From Paenibacillus sp. Soil766 (GTDB lineage: Bacteria; Bacillota; Bacilli; Paenibacillales; NBRC-103111), in NCBI RefSeq assembly GCF_001428105.1, contig NZ_LMSJ01000023.1, positions 250,147 to 314,146 on the forward strand: a DNA stretch of 64,000 bases, written 5' to 3'. Below, in pieces: positions 53,250-63,202 of the stretch. The first letter of the stretch is position 1. Every line of letters starts with the position of its first letter. Both the position numbers and the translations under genes were made by a program. The notes below the pieces were generated by a model that saw only the letters and a program-made list of their open reading frames with translations, made no database searches and was not told the origin of the DNA.

Positions 53250-54170
53250 CTAGGGAAGAACATTCCCTGCCGCACGATAAATCTCATACCATTCTTGACG
53301 AGTCAATTGAATATCGCCAGCTTTGGCACAATCGATTAATCGATTGATGTTCATTGTACCTGTAACCGGCTGCATCCGTGCTGGATGGCGAAGAATCCAT
53401 GCAATCGCAATCGTCGTATTGGATACTTCATATTTCGCCGCGATTTCATCAATTTTCCCATTCAACTCTGGGAACTTCTCGTTATCAAGGAATACACCTT
53501 CAAAGAATCCATATTGGAAAGGTGACCAAGGCTGAATCGTGATATCGTTCAATCGGCAGAAATCAAGAATGCCCCCATCACGATCCACTGCGAAATCATT
53601 GAGCATATTCACATTGATACCGTTCGAAATCATCGTTGCGTTGGTGATGCTTAACTGCAATTGATTGGCAACAAGCGGCTGCTTCACTGATTTCTTTAAT
53701 AATTGAATTTGCAGAGGTGTCTGATTGGAAACACCGAAATGTCTGACTTTCCCCGAGCTTTCCAGTAAGTCAAACGCTTCAGCAACTTCATCAGGCTCAA
53801 CTAAAGCATCTGGACGATGTAGAAGTAGAATATCTAAGTAATCCGTTTTGAGTCTCTTCAGTATGTTGTCAACGGACTCCAAAATATGTTCTTTGGAGAA
53901 GTCGAACATCCCTTTTCGAATCCCGCATTTGGATTGTAAAATGATTTGTTCACGAACACTAGCGTTCATATGGATGGCATCTGCAAAGATTTCCTCACAC
54001 TTACCTCCACCGTATATATCTGCATGGTCGAAGAAATTAGCTCCGATATCCATCGCTCCTTGTACGAAGCGTTCCGCCTCCAGCTTGTCCAACGAGTTAA
54101 TTCTCATACAGCCTACTGCAATAACCGGAACTTCTAGATTACTGGTTCCAAGCTTCATTGTTTTTATCAT
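53250..54170 (-). CDS. Aldo/keto reductase
   Basis: The 306-aa AKR has the catalytic tetrad: Asp48 and Tyr53 in FFDHADIYGGG, Lys81 in LQSKCGIR and His118 in LLLHRPD. It is an NADPH-dependent carbonyl reductase, and the substrate (sugar or ketone) is not predictable. AAGGAGG precedes the ATG. It has its own terminator and is not part of the YesMN pair. Confidence 0.9.
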   Translation of the reverse strand: MIKTMKLGTSNLEVPVIAVGCMRINSLDKLEAERFVQGAMDIGANFFDHADIYGGGKCEEIFADAIHMNASVREQIILQSKCGIRKGMFDFSKEHILESVDNILKRLKTDYLDILLLHRPDALVEPDEVAEAFDLLESSGKVRHFGVSNQTPLQIQLLKKSVKQPLVANQLQLSITNATMISNGINVNMLNDFAVDRDGGILDFCRLNDITIQPWSPFQYGFFEGVFLDNEKFPELNGKIDEIAAKYEVSNTTIAIAWILRHPARMQPVTGTMNINRLIDCAKAGDIQLTRQEWYEIYRAAGNVLP

Positions 54171-54276
54171 CTAATTATTCCTCCTTCAACACTGCAACGC
54201 TTATTAGGTGCTCCCACGTTACTGAGTTACCTCTCCCATTGTCACACATTGCCAACTCATATTCAAGAATCGCGGT

Positions 54277-54420
54277 TCATGCTTGTCGCTTCCGATATTT
54301 CACTGGACTCATCCCAAATCTCCCTTTAAACAACTGATGAAAGTAACTAAGGTAATAAAAATGGAGATCCATGGTGAATGTGGAGAAGTATTGGGTCAAG
54401 TAGTCCATCAAGATAGACCT
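54277..54420 (-). pseudogene. AraC-type regulator remnant
   Basis: The minus-strand frame ending at 54277 reads YYLSYFHQLFKGRFGMSPVK YRKRQA, the second HTH and tail of an AraC regulator. Upstream, ILMDYLTQYFSTFTMDL suggests a further HTH piece after an internal deletion, and a stop lies just before it. No start codon or ribosome binding site is seen. It sits downstream of nothing recognisable, between the AKR and the hydroxyacid dehydrogenase genes. Confidence 0.6.
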
Positions 54421-54566
54421 CAATCCCGTCTTGATCCCCTCTTAGTGCAGAAGCTGAGTCTCACGATAGTGGAAGAAATAGCGCGTTTCGGGCGGGAAGA
54501 AGAGCTGCTCTATCGCGTCCCGTTTGAACAGTTTCAACATATGACCAGGTAGTCCATATAATGACT

Positions 54567-54607
54567 AAGAAGCTGTACCTACGCATTTTCCGTAGATACA
54601 GCTTCTT
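54567..54607. terminator. Strong hairpin between 54552 and the hydroxyacid dehydrogenase stop
   Basis: A 17-bp stem with one mismatch (AAGAAGCTGTACCTACG and its complement) with an 8-base loop. It lies about 90 bases after the stop at 54699 on the minus strand and could serve genes on either side. Confidence 0.6.
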
Positions 54608-54698
54608 CTGGGATCTAATTTCAATTAATACCTAGTGAATCGAGTTTCAAGTTACCTTAAAGATAGGCAATCGTTAACATGTGAAGTTAGTTACTCTA

Positions 54699-55715
54699 TT
54701 ATTGCAGATTAATCGTCGTCATACGCCCATACCCTTCCAATGAGATTACACCAGGGAGTTCTTTTCCCCCCTGCGTAAAGCATTGTAAGTTGTCCACAAC
54801 AAACTCACCCATGGATCTTTTGAACGTTCTAGCAAACCCACCGATATGTGGCACACATAGGACATTATCCAAACTGTGAAGGGGGTGACTAGCAGGTACA
54901 GGCTCCTCGTGAAACACATCTAAAGCTGCGAAGAAACGACCAGACTGCAACTCGTCCATCATTGCGTTTTCATCTACAATTTTGGCACGTGCGGTATTAA
55001 CGAACAAGGCACCGTCCTGAAGTAGAGCGAGTTCTCGTTTTCCAATGAAACCTACTGTGGATGGTGTTAGTGTGCTGTGCAGCGAGACAATTTGGCTCGT
55101 TTGCAACAGTTCGTCTAACGAACACAACTCTACACCAAGTGCTCTAGCTTGTTCTTCCGTACAATAGCGTGAGGCCAACTTAATGCGAACAGGAAATCCG
55201 CTTAGCATACCGATGACATTTTTGGATATTTCACCCAATCCAATCAAGCCAATCACTTGGTTCGATACACCCATAACGGTGTCTCTGCTGTTATTTCCCC
55301 ACTGACCGCGCTTCAGTCTCGTACTATATCCATATAAGTCCCAAGCCCCCGCCATCATCAAGGCAAAAGCAGCTTCAGCGGTTGATTTAGCCAAAACGGT
55401 ATTCGCTGTAGCAACGGTAATGCCATGGTGGAATGCACGTTCATCGACTACAGACGTAGGTGAGCCGGCCACATGACCGATAAATCTCAGTTTACTTGCA
55501 TTCGCAAGTACTTCCCCCGTGAAAAATGGCGTCCCCCATGAAGTCAGACACGCATCATACTCGCCGATCAGGCGAGCTAATCCATCCGTGCTCCACTCTT
55601 CTCCCGTAGATTCATACCAAGTAACATCGGAGAATGCCAGTAATTTTTCGATAACCGCGTCATGGAAAAAAAGTTCTTTTAAATAGGGATCCTTAATTGC
55701 AAGTAGTGTTTTCAT
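54699..55715 (-). CDS. D-isomer-specific 2-hydroxyacid dehydrogenase
   Basis: The 338-aa protein has the Rossmann loop GLIGLGEISKNVIGM, the catalytic Arg in VNTARAKIVDE, Glu in LDVFHEEPVP and His in CVPHIGG. The family oxidises D-2-hydroxy acids or reduces 2-keto acids with NAD(P). GGAG precedes the ATG. It lies 24 bases downstream of a TIM-barrel isomerase gene in the same direction. Confidence 0.9.
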   Translation of the reverse strand: MKTLLAIKDPYLKELFFHDAVIEKLLAFSDVTWYESTGEEWSTDGLARLIGEYDACLTSWGTPFFTGEVLANASKLRFIGHVAGSPTSVVDERAFHHGITVATANTVLAKSTAEAAFALMMAGAWDLYGYSTRLKRGQWGNNSRDTVMGVSNQVIGLIGLGEISKNVIGMLSGFPVRIKLASRYCTEEQARALGVELCSLDELLQTSQIVSLHSTLTPSTVGFIGKRELALLQDGALFVNTARAKIVDENAMMDELQSGRFFAALDVFHEEPVPASHPLHSLDNVLCVPHIGGFARTFKRSMGEFVVDNLQCFTQGGKELPGVISLEGYGRMTTINLQ

Positions 55716-55739
55716 CCTGTAACTCTCCTCTTCATGCGT

Positions 55740-56579
55740 TTATTTGTAGACAGCAAGTTGCTTCATATACGTTACATAATCAGCTAGAACCGATGGTACT
55801 TCCAACTGGAGCTCTTTTAATTCTGGACGCCATTTCGGTTCCCATTCGAATGAGAAGTAACCGTCATATCCACTCCCTAGTAAAAGTGAAACGATCGAGC
55901 GTAGCGGCAACTGTCCTTCCCCTATTGGCGTGTACTTCCATTCATGGATCTTCGCATCCTCAAATGGTACACCATCCTTCATGTGCACATGTGCACAGCG
56001 ATCTCCAAGAAGTCGAATCGTATCTTCAGGTTTTTCTCCAAATTCATATGGATGAATGATGTCATAGATCACTTTGCAATTTGTTCGATCCACGCGTTGA
56101 AGGAATTGATTCAGAACTGCCCCCGTTGAATATTCATTGTGAGTTTCGAGCCATATCTCCACACCATTCGCCAAGGCATAATCACAAGCTTCCTGTACGT
56201 ACGCAATAATTTGCACCTCATCCTTGGGCTGTACGCGTTGCTCCACAAAGCGGAGGTACGAACCTAAGAAAATACGTACGCCTTTTGCCCCAAGTACAGA
56301 AGCCATCCCAATGATTTGTTTAAGTTCTGTGAGTGCTTTCTCTTCATCCGATCGAATACCATTAAGAATAATTTTGCTTCCTATATTCGTAATTGTAATG
56401 CCAGCTTGGCGAAACTTCGCAGCAATCTGGACTAATTCAGCCTCTGGTGTTGCTAAACTAACTGCATTTAAATGGTCTTCCTTGAGCTCTATCCCCGTAT
56501 ATCCAAGAGTTTGACAGCTTGCAATGAGTAAATCGACACTCCACCCTTCACAAGGCAGCGTGCTAAAGGATAATTTCAT
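55740..56579 (-). CDS. Xylose isomerase-like TIM-barrel protein
   Basis: The 279-aa protein belongs to the sugar phosphate isomerase/epimerase (AP endonuclease 2) fold: LGYTGIELKEDHLNAVSLAT, EIWLETHNEYS, VIYDIIHPYEFGE and FSFEWEPKWRPELKE give metal-binding Glu, Asp, His and Glu. GGAGG is close to the ATG. It is coupled to the hydroxyacid dehydrogenase, so the pair probably processes one sugar or sugar acid under the AraC regulator upstream. Confidence 0.85.
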   Translation of the reverse strand: MKLSFSTLPCEGWSVDLLIASCQTLGYTGIELKEDHLNAVSLATPEAELVQIAAKFRQAGITITNIGSKIILNGIRSDEEKALTELKQIIGMASVLGAKGVRIFLGSYLRFVEQRVQPKDEVQIIAYVQEACDYALANGVEIWLETHNEYSTGAVLNQFLQRVDRTNCKVIYDIIHPYEFGEKPEDTIRLLGDRCAHVHMKDGVPFEDAKIHEWKYTPIGEGQLPLRSIVSLLLGSGYDGYFSFEWEPKWRPELKELQLEVPSVLADYVTYMKQLAVYK

Positions 56580-56672
56580 ATGAAAAAACCTCCACGTGTA
56601 GTTGACATACGTCTACTATACCTCGAGGTTATGGGTATTACATGCAGTATCTTACGAAAAAACACACCTTTT

Positions 56673-57527
56673 TTAGGATTGTTCTTCCGATTGCTGACGG
56701 TATTTCAGCGGTGTCATCCCCGTCACTTTTTTAAACATTCGGTTAAAATGACTCGCATTATTAAAGCCCGTTTCAAAGCAAATTTGCAATACACTCATTT
56801 CGGTCATTCGCAGTAAATCAATCGCTTTGCGAATGCGCACGTCATTCACGTATTGAACGAACGGTTGACCCTTGAGCACTTTGAACATATAGCTAAAATA
56901 GGTCGGAGACATAGCCGCTCGCTGCGCTATATCTTCTAACTGGAGATTTGCTGCGTAATGCTCTTCAATATAACTAACAGCTTCATGAAACAACCGTCTT
57001 CCTGTCGTATCCTTCGCTTTAGCGGAAGGACCTTCCTTCGTACCTTCTCTAAAAATGGTCACAAGCAATCGAATTAAATCCGCTTTGATTAAGTAATGGT
57101 AGCCGGATTGCTTCTGCTCATTCTCCCGTCTCATGCTGGAGATAAGCCCCTCAACAACATCTTGCGTGTGGGAAGATATTTGGATTTTCGGAAAAAATTG
57201 ATTCGAGAGTGAGGATTCTGAACCTGTTTCCGTTTCGTCAATAACCAGCGGCATGAAATCAATCTGTACAAGCTCGACCTTCTCATCTTTGTAGGGTTCA
57301 AAATAATGAGGTACGTACGGCGGAATCGCCAGCATGTCCCCTTTGGTCATCATAAAGGTCTGATTAGCCGTATAATGGAAACATGTTCCACGCATAACAT
57401 AGCAAATTTGGACATGTTCATGGGCATGTGCTTGCTGATTTAAATTAGTCTCGAGACGGAAATCCAGTTTAAATGGGAAGTCCTTCTCCATGAAATCACG
57501 ATAATAATAGATTTGGTGAGTGCTCAT
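56673..57527 (-). CDS. AraC-family transcriptional regulator
   Basis: The 284-aa regulator has a cupin sensor half with TNLNQQAHAHEHVQICYVMR and a C-terminal HTH pair with LEDIAQRAAMSPTYFSYMFKVLKG and ETGFNNASHFNRMFKKVTGM TPLKYR. It lies immediately upstream of the isomerase-dehydrogenase pair in the same direction and is its probable regulator. The start ATG has a GGGAACGAG-type site. Confidence 0.9.
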   Translation of the reverse strand: MSTHQIYYYRDFMEKDFPFKLDFRLETNLNQQAHAHEHVQICYVMRGTCFHYTANQTFMMTKGDMLAIPPYVPHYFEPYKDEKVELVQIDFMPLVIDETETGSESSLSNQFFPKIQISSHTQDVVEGLISSMRRENEQKQSGYHYLIKADLIRLLVTIFREGTKEGPSAKAKDTTGRRLFHEAVSYIEEHYAANLQLEDIAQRAAMSPTYFSYMFKVLKGQPFVQYVNDVRIRKAIDLLRMTEMSVLQICFETGFNNASHFNRMFKKVTGMTPLKYRQQSEEQS

Positions 57528-57601
57528 TCTCGTTCCCGTCTCTCCCTCTCTAAGTTCAGCGTATCGTAAAGAAATTATAACATTTCACCTCATTTGAAAA
57601 A

Positions 57602-57632
57602 AGCCCGACATCCACAATTCGGATGCCGAGCC
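57602..57632 (-). terminator. Terminator after the tannase remnant
   Basis: Stem AGCCCGACATCC/GGATGCCGAGCC with mismatches, followed on the minus strand by six T. It is about 95 bases past the stop at 57728. Confidence 0.75.
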
Positions 57633-57727
57633 AATAGGTAAATCTGATGGATATCACTCAATCGGCTGAAAATCCGGCCACAACGGATATACACGAATAA
57701 CCTCAATGCCCGCATCCGACAATCTGC

Positions 57728-58782
57728 TCAAATAAGTGTATCCGGCGCTTTTCCATGCTCAACCCAGTCAACCATTGCGGCTAAAATGTCATGATCGCTA
57801 TCCACTGGAAAACTGGAATCGCCTCTGAAACCTATCTCATTCAACCCCGGTCCACCTCCGCAATGACCCATTCCTGGCACAAGGAATAACCGGAAGAAAT
57901 CCTGGGTTTGATCAAGGCTGCCTTGATGTTCAATCACTCGCTCATAGTAATGGAGTGCATCTTGAAACGGAACAAGCGGATCCGCAGTCCCGGTGTACAA
58001 CAAAATTTTCCCACCTAAAGCTTTCAGCTCGCTGACATCGGGATTATTCGCATTAAGAATCGGTGCTAATTGCTCATTCAACGTATCCAAATCCCGATCA
58101 AAATCAAATGTCGAATAATCGAAATCCGGCCCGAACACCCAATGAAATGGATATAACAGCGATGACGGCAACTGTTCTGGATCTTGTTGAAGATCCAACC
58201 CTCCCCAACAATCCTCACTCCCATATGGCAGTGGCGTATAGATACGTTCGCCTGTTCTCGGATTGGTTGGCCCCGCATAAATCAGCTTCAGTGCTGATAT
58301 CTGTTCGTCAGTAAGGCTAACCCTGTCATTGTCAATCTGTGAAGCAGCCAGCGTCTCTGGGGCAAATTCTAGAAGCCTCGGGTCAGTAAAGAAGTTATCA
58401 TCTCGTGAGTTGCACGATAACCGAAATCCACCCATCGTTCAGGATGTCCAATCGCCTCATAGGCATTGGGCGAGGTGCCCATATCCGTATTCGCTGTCGC
58501 GAATCCTCGCCGCACCCCCATTGCTAGCGGAGTGTAACTAATAGAACCAGCGCTACCTCCATTGCCCGTGCCGAGGAATCTGCCATTCCAATCTTGTGGC
58601 AGCCAAAGCTCCACTCGAATGTTAGACTGCGAAGTTGGCTTCAGTTCGAGGGAAACTCGGCAAAATGCTGGTAAATCCGTAAAGATTCTTCCGTCTTCTA
58701 GCGTGAGACTACCTTCTGGCACCATTTGAACATCCGTAATCGTACAGCCTGAGATGTTAGCATTGTCAAAAACCCCTGCCAA
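57728..58782 (-). pseudogene. Tannase/feruloyl esterase family pseudogene
   Basis: The N-terminal frame (TTG at 58782, GGAGG upstream) gives VELWLPQDWNGRFLGTGNGG and TNTDMGTSPN and stops at 58369. A second frame continues to 57728 with LLYTGTADPLVPFQDALHYY and LVPGMGHCGGGPG, which carry the Asp and His of the triad. The catalytic-serine region (the GCSxGG part) is missing, so a deletion of perhaps 100-200 codons with a frameshift fused the halves near 58385. It cannot be an active esterase. Confidence 0.85.
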
Positions 58783-58821
58783 AACGCCATCCTCCTCATA
58801 GCGATGTCCACCATACCTACT

Positions 58822-60654
58822 TCAATGACATCTGATTTCAAATACGCGAGCATGATCCAATCCATTCGTGTTTAAGACTTCCAAGCGAAGCTTGCATACT
58901 TGTTCTAACTCTACATGGCGTGTTACTTGCCGTTGGTAATTATCCTGAATCATCATCACTTGATGAGCATCCTCGTCTGGATTCGCAGTATAAGCAATGA
59001 CTTGGAAATCCTTCAACGTTTCAGGTTGTGGTCCCCATTCATTTTTCTTATGCAACTGATCCTCTTGTGTCAGTGTCAGTCTTCGGTGCATGCCTGTATC
59101 AAGCACGATCGTAATCTCGCTGATAGAAACCGGTGTTTCCCATGCTAACTCAATCCAAGGTGCTTGATCTTCAGGCTGTGACATCCATCTATGGGAGCCT
59201 GGAGCAACGAGGTCAAGCCTTACACCGTTTGTGCCATGCATCGCACGGGTATAGCCGTCTATTACATAAGATGCTTGGCCTTGAGGTTGTTCGGAAGAGG
59301 CTCGAACTTTCGCTTGGCTAGACAAGTTACCGCTCGCCGGAATACCAGGAAGAAACGCATCCTGCCGAAGCAGTCGTTGTTGTGTTTTCCGAATCAAAGA
59401 TTGATTCGTATACGCCATCTCAAGTGAAATACCTTCTTCAATGGCCAAAGCGGCGAATGTTCCCGCACCTTGTCCCATAACACCACAGGTAGCCATGACC
59501 CTCGTGCTTGAAAATGCAATGTGAGTAGCGGATATATTGCGTCCAACAAACATCAAATTGTCCACATTAGCACTGACCAATGACCTTAAGGGGATGCCAT
59601 ATACATGGTTTGTGTGCGGTTGATGGCAGGGATCGATCTCTTTGGCCTCAATCCCCTGTGGTGGATGTGTATCCATAGGCCACCCCCCATACGCGATGAC
59701 ATCTTCGAAATGAACCGACTCTTCCAGATCCCTTTGTGTCAACACATGTCGCCCGATGAATCGACGAGATTCCCGCTTGCCAGGTACAAAGCCGAACCAA
59801 TCCAGCGCCCAGTTCTCAGACTCTGGATGATGACCACTATTTTTGATATGATCCCACACGCCCATCATAATGGCCAGAAGTTCATCACGAATGAATTCAT
59901 TATCAGAGATCGTATCCAATAGTCCGCCGAACTCTACCCACCAATACCCGTATTCCCATGACGCATGACTGCGGTATTTCAAATCCTCCTCGGAATAGCG
60001 CTTCGCCCAAACAGGGGGGATGAATGCCATCGGTTTCCCCATATTTCGAGCGGTAAATAACAACGAAGAACCGAGACGATATGTATCAGCCACAGCGCCA
60101 GCGAAAGACTCTCCATATTGCTCGGAAGACTCACGTCCAGTCGTGAATTGCGCTCCTGCTTCTTTGCCGAGACGGCCGTCTCCCGTACAGTCCATGAAAA
60201 TGTCCGCACAAATTTCAAAACTATGTTCCGTGCTTTCCCTCGTTGCCCAAGCTGACACAATGCGATTGCCGTTCATGCGCACCCCAATTATTGCCGTATT
60301 CAGCATCAGCGTTAGGTTCAGTTCCGCTCTGCACTTTTCATATAAGAGGAGATCCAGCATCGAAGCACTTCGCTGTGGATTGCGAACAGCACACTCCAGA
60401 AGAATTTCTTCGAGGATGCCCCCCTCTCTTGCTTCAGTTTCTAATGCCGTCCCCCGTTTGGAATGCGCCGCCCCGACAATATGCATACGGATCTCGGAAG
60501 AGGCATTGCCTCCTAGCACCGAGCGATCCTGACAAAGCGCAACCTTAGCACCGTTCCTTGCAGCCGCAATGGCAGCTATTACACCCGAAATGCCGCCTCC
60601 GGCAACCAGAATATCTGTATGAACTTGCTGTTTCTTGCTATCTCCACTCATCAT
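58822..60654 (-). CDS. FAD-dependent oxidoreductase with discoidin-like C-terminal domain
   Basis: The ATG at 60654 ([21 protein letters not shown]) has GGGAGAGAA upstream; the longer frame extends over the intergenic region. The 610-aa protein has the FAD-binding [32 protein letters not shown], the conserved [16 protein letters not shown] and [18 protein letters not shown] of the FAD_oxidored family. The C-terminal part (about 455-610) looks like a galactose-binding/discoidin-like domain. No signal peptide is apparent. It precedes the broken tannase gene. Its role in polysaccharide or aromatic breakdown is unknown. Confidence 0.85.
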   Translation of the reverse strand: MMSGDSKKQQVHTDILVAGGGISGVIAAIAAARNGAKVALCQDRSVLGGNASSEIRMHIVGAAHSKRGTALETEAREGGILEEILLECAVRNPQRSASMLDLLLYEKCRAELNLTLMLNTAIIGVRMNGNRIVSAWATRESTEHSFEICADIFMDCTGDGRLGKEAGAQFTTGRESSEQYGESFAGAVADTYRLGSSLLFTARNMGKPMAFIPPVWAKRYSEEDLKYRSHASWEYGYWWVEFGGLLDTISDNEFIRDELLAIMMGVWDHIKNSGHHPESENWALDWFGFVPGKRESRRFIGRHVLTQRDLEESVHFEDVIAYGGWPMDTHPPQGIEAKEIDPCHQPHTNHVYGIPLRSLVSANVDNLMFVGRNISATHIAFSSTRVMATCGVMGQGAGTFAALAIEEGISLEMAYTNQSLIRKTQQRLLRQDAFLPGIPASGNLSSQAKVRASSEQPQGQASYVIDGYTRAMHGTNGVRLDLVAPGSHRWMSQPEDQAPWIELAWETPVSISEITIVLDTGMHRRLTLTQEDQLHKKNEWGPQPETLKDFQVIAYTANPDEDAHQVMMIQDNYQRQVTRHVELEQVCKLRLEVLNTNGLDHARVFEIRCH

Positions 60655-60875
60655 TGCTGTTCTCTCCCACGACCAGTTTTTTTGAATGACAGAAAGAGAT
60701 AAAGCCCACCATGGAATTACTCTACTGCTTTCGGAAGCGCATACAATCCTGCAAGACTGCCTTTCTTCCGATTGCGAGAATTGGTGCATATACATTCTTT
60801 TTCATCTTAACCCTTCTTCCTCTAGTATAGTATAATTTTTTTTCAAAAATATTGTGGCATTGCGGAATCAACAAC

Positions 60876-60915
60876 AAACGCCGCCAGCTCCAACAATTTG
60901 GAACTAGCGGCGTTT
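60876..60915 (-). terminator. Terminator after hutG
   Basis: A long stem (AAACGCCGC.AG.TCCAA/TTGGA..T.GCGGCGTTT) with two mismatches begins at the hutG stop codon. Confidence 0.7.
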
Positions 60916-61883
60916 TATTTGGAGCGCGCAGCGACCCCTGCCAAGAAGCTGAGCATGAACTGTACCGCTAGACGCGAGGTCACATTACGTACATCGATGG
61001 TCGGATCGATGCAGACGAAGTCCAAACCTTGCACCTGCGGTAGTGATCCTAGACGATAGAGGGCATCCAGCGCATCCCACGGATCCATTCCGCCGGTACC
61101 AATCGCTGGGCAGCCCGGTGCAAATGCCTGATCAATCACATCTACATCGAAACTCACATACAGCACATCCGTGCCATTCCCTGCAAATTGAAGGGCCTGA
61201 TCGAGTACCGCATCTATGCCAATCCGACGTATATCACGTGACGTAAATACAAGTACGCCTTTACTCTTTACGTAGTCATGATACGGTTTGGCATTCATGA
61301 AGCCTCGAATACCGATTTGTACGATATGATGTCCCTCTACCAAACCCGATTCGAGGATGCCCCGGAACGGAGTACCATTGGTCACGCCACCATCCTCAAA
61401 ATTACGAACATCATGATGGGCATCAAAATGAAGGATACCTACCTTTTGGCCAGGGTGACGGTCCACGAAGGCTTTGATCGACGGGCAGCTCGTCGAATGA
61501 TCGCCGCCGAAGATGATCGGAATCAAGTCCGGCTGAGCGTGATACAGCGCGCGCAAGCTTTCCTCGATGCGGCGGTGACATTCCACGATGTCGGTCACAT
61601 GCATTTGGATATCGCCGAGATCGCGAACGGCTAAATCTTGCAGATCCACACCATACTCCATTGAGTATGTCGTAAACGACTTGAACGCCGCTCGAATCGC
61701 GGCCGGCGTCGTCGAAGCGCCTGAATGCGAAATCGACGGCTTCGACAACGGGATTCCGATGATTCCTGCAAGCAGTGGCTCTTGACCGTCCCACTGGTGA
61801 ATCCAGTTGGCGACCTTGGTTTCCATATGATCTCTGAAAGCAGCTTGATCTGGCGGTTTGAGAAAGGGGATTTCGCGGCTCAT
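60915..61883 (-). CDS. hutG: Formimidoylglutamase
   Basis: The 322-aa ureohydrolase-fold enzyme has the binuclear Mn ligands in FGGDHS, HFDAHHD and SFDVDVID. In the histidine pathway it converts N-formimidoyl-L-glutamate to glutamate and formamide. Agmatinase has the same fold, but the operon decides: it overlaps hutI by 4 bases (ATGA) and follows hutU. GGAGG precedes the ATG. Confidence 0.92.
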   Translation of the reverse strand: MSREIPFLKPPDQAAFRDHMETKVANWIHQWDGQEPLLAGIIGIPLSKPSISHSGASTTPAAIRAAFKSFTTYSMEYGVDLQDLAVRDLGDIQMHVTDIVECHRRIEESLRALYHAQPDLIPIIFGGDHSTSCPSIKAFVDRHPGQKVGILHFDAHHDVRNFEDGGVTNGTPFRGILESGLVEGHHIVQIGIRGFMNAKPYHDYVKSKGVLVFTSRDIRRIGIDAVLDQALQFAGNGTDVLYVSFDVDVIDQAFAPGCPAIGTGGMDPWDALDALYRLGSLPQVQGLDFVCIDPTIDVRNVTSRLAVQFMLSFLAGVAARSK

Positions 61884-63187
61884 CGTGCACCCTCCTCCCT
61901 ACCTGATTCTTTTGCCACAATGGTACGGTCCCATACGATCACATTTCCGTCTTTGATGACCCCAAACGTATGGTTAATCCCAAAATGATATGGAAGATAA
62001 GCGAGATTCGGCGCATCAAGTATGGTTAAATCCGCACACTTTCCCACCGCGATCGAACCGATACGATCCCCGCGTCCCAGCGCATTCGCCGCGTTGATTG
62101 TGCATGCCGTTATAATCTCCTCCGGGGTCATCTTCAGATTCAGAGACGCCAGCATCATGACGAGCTGGATGGACTCAGTCGGACAAGAGCCCGGATTATA
62201 GTCCGTTGCGAGTGCCACCGGCAGTTCATACGTGTCGATCATATCGCGTGCACGCGCATGTTTGACCAGGCCTAGATTGAAAGAAGTGCCCGGCAAGAGC
62301 ACCGGAATCACGCCGTGTTTCGCCATCGCAGCCAAGCCTATATCGGTTGCAGCCAGCAAATGTTCAGCGGAAATCGCACCAATTTCGCCCGCCAGCTCTG
62401 CTCCACCCAGTGATTCTATTTCATCTGCATGTATTTTGGGAAGTAAACCGTACGCCTTGCCTTTTAGCAAAATTCGGCGTGACTGCTCAACGGAAAATAC
62501 CCCTTGCTCACAAAACACGTCGCAAAACTCCGCAAGCTTCTCTTCCGCTACCTTGGGAAGCATCTCATCGACGATGAGATCTATATATTCATCAGCACGC
62601 CCTTTATACGCCAGCGGCACCGCATGAGCCCCCATAAACGTAGAGACAATATCTAGCGGATGAGTATCATTCAACTGTTTTGCCACACGCAATTGCTTTA
62701 ATTCGTCCTCTAGGGAAAGTCCGTAGCCGCTTTTCGCTTCAACTGTCGTCACACCATGCAACAGCATCTCATTCAAACTTCGATGCGCCTTATCATAGAG
62801 ATCCTGCTCACTTGCCATGTGTGTACTTTGCACCGTGCTTAGAATGCCGCCCCCCTGTGCCAAAATGTCCAAATAGGAAATGCCGGACCGCTTCATCCCC
62901 AGCTCATGTTCACGGGAGCCGCCATGAACGAGATGCGTATGCGGATCAACCAATCCCGGTGTGACCATTCGTCCGCCAACATCTATCGTTTCTGCGATCT
63001 CCGCGTCTATCAGGAGGTCCAACACATCCTTGGCTGTACCAAACGCAACGATTCTACCCTCGCGAATTGCTACCACTGCGTCCATAATCACATGAACTTC
63101 TTTCATTTGTTGCCCGCAGCGCGGGTCATCTCCGGGAGGAGTAACCAAACGACCAATCCCCGTAACGAGCAAATCAATCCGTTCCAT
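61880..63187 (-). CDS. hutI: Imidazolonepropionase
   Basis: The ATG at 63187 (MERIDLLVTGIGRLV) has AGGAGG 9 bases upstream; a GTG at 63193 is also in frame but is too close to it. The 435-aa amidohydrolase has the metal-binding LVDPHTHLVHGGSREHE near residue 75, a conserved His in IVSTFMGAHAVP, and ALATDYNPGSCPTESIQ near 320. It hydrolyses 4-imidazolone-5-propionate to N-formimino-L-glutamate. Confidence 0.95.
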   Translation of the reverse strand: MERIDLLVTGIGRLVTPPGDDPRCGQQMKEVHVIMDAVVAIREGRIVAFGTAKDVLDLLIDAEIAETIDVGGRMVTPGLVDPHTHLVHGGSREHELGMKRSGISYLDILAQGGGILSTVQSTHMASEQDLYDKAHRSLNEMLLHGVTTVEAKSGYGLSLEDELKQLRVAKQLNDTHPLDIVSTFMGAHAVPLAYKGRADEYIDLIVDEMLPKVAEEKLAEFCDVFCEQGVFSVEQSRRILLKGKAYGLLPKIHADEIESLGGAELAGEIGAISAEHLLAATDIGLAAMAKHGVIPVLLPGTSFNLGLVKHARARDMIDTYELPVALATDYNPGSCPTESIQLVMMLASLNLKMTPEEIITACTINAANALGRGDRIGSIAVGKCADLTILDAPNLAYLPYHFGINHTFGVIKDGNVIVWDRTIVAKESGREEGAR

Positions 63188-63202
63188 CTCCACATTCCTC
63201 CT

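Noticed and set aside
53068-53250. N-terminal extension of the YesM-like kinase to 53250
   Set aside because: It crosses the terminator of the upstream gene and has no kinase-like sequence or ribosome binding site.
54361-54552. Plus-strand 63-codon frame beginning MEIHGECGEVLG
   Set aside because: It overlaps an AraC remnant on the other strand, has only a weak ribosome binding site and no recognisable family. It may still be real, since a strong hairpin follows.
60020-60532. 170-codon plus-strand frame inside the FAD oxidoreductase gene
   Set aside because: Antisense to conserved FAD-binding sequence and without supporting signals.
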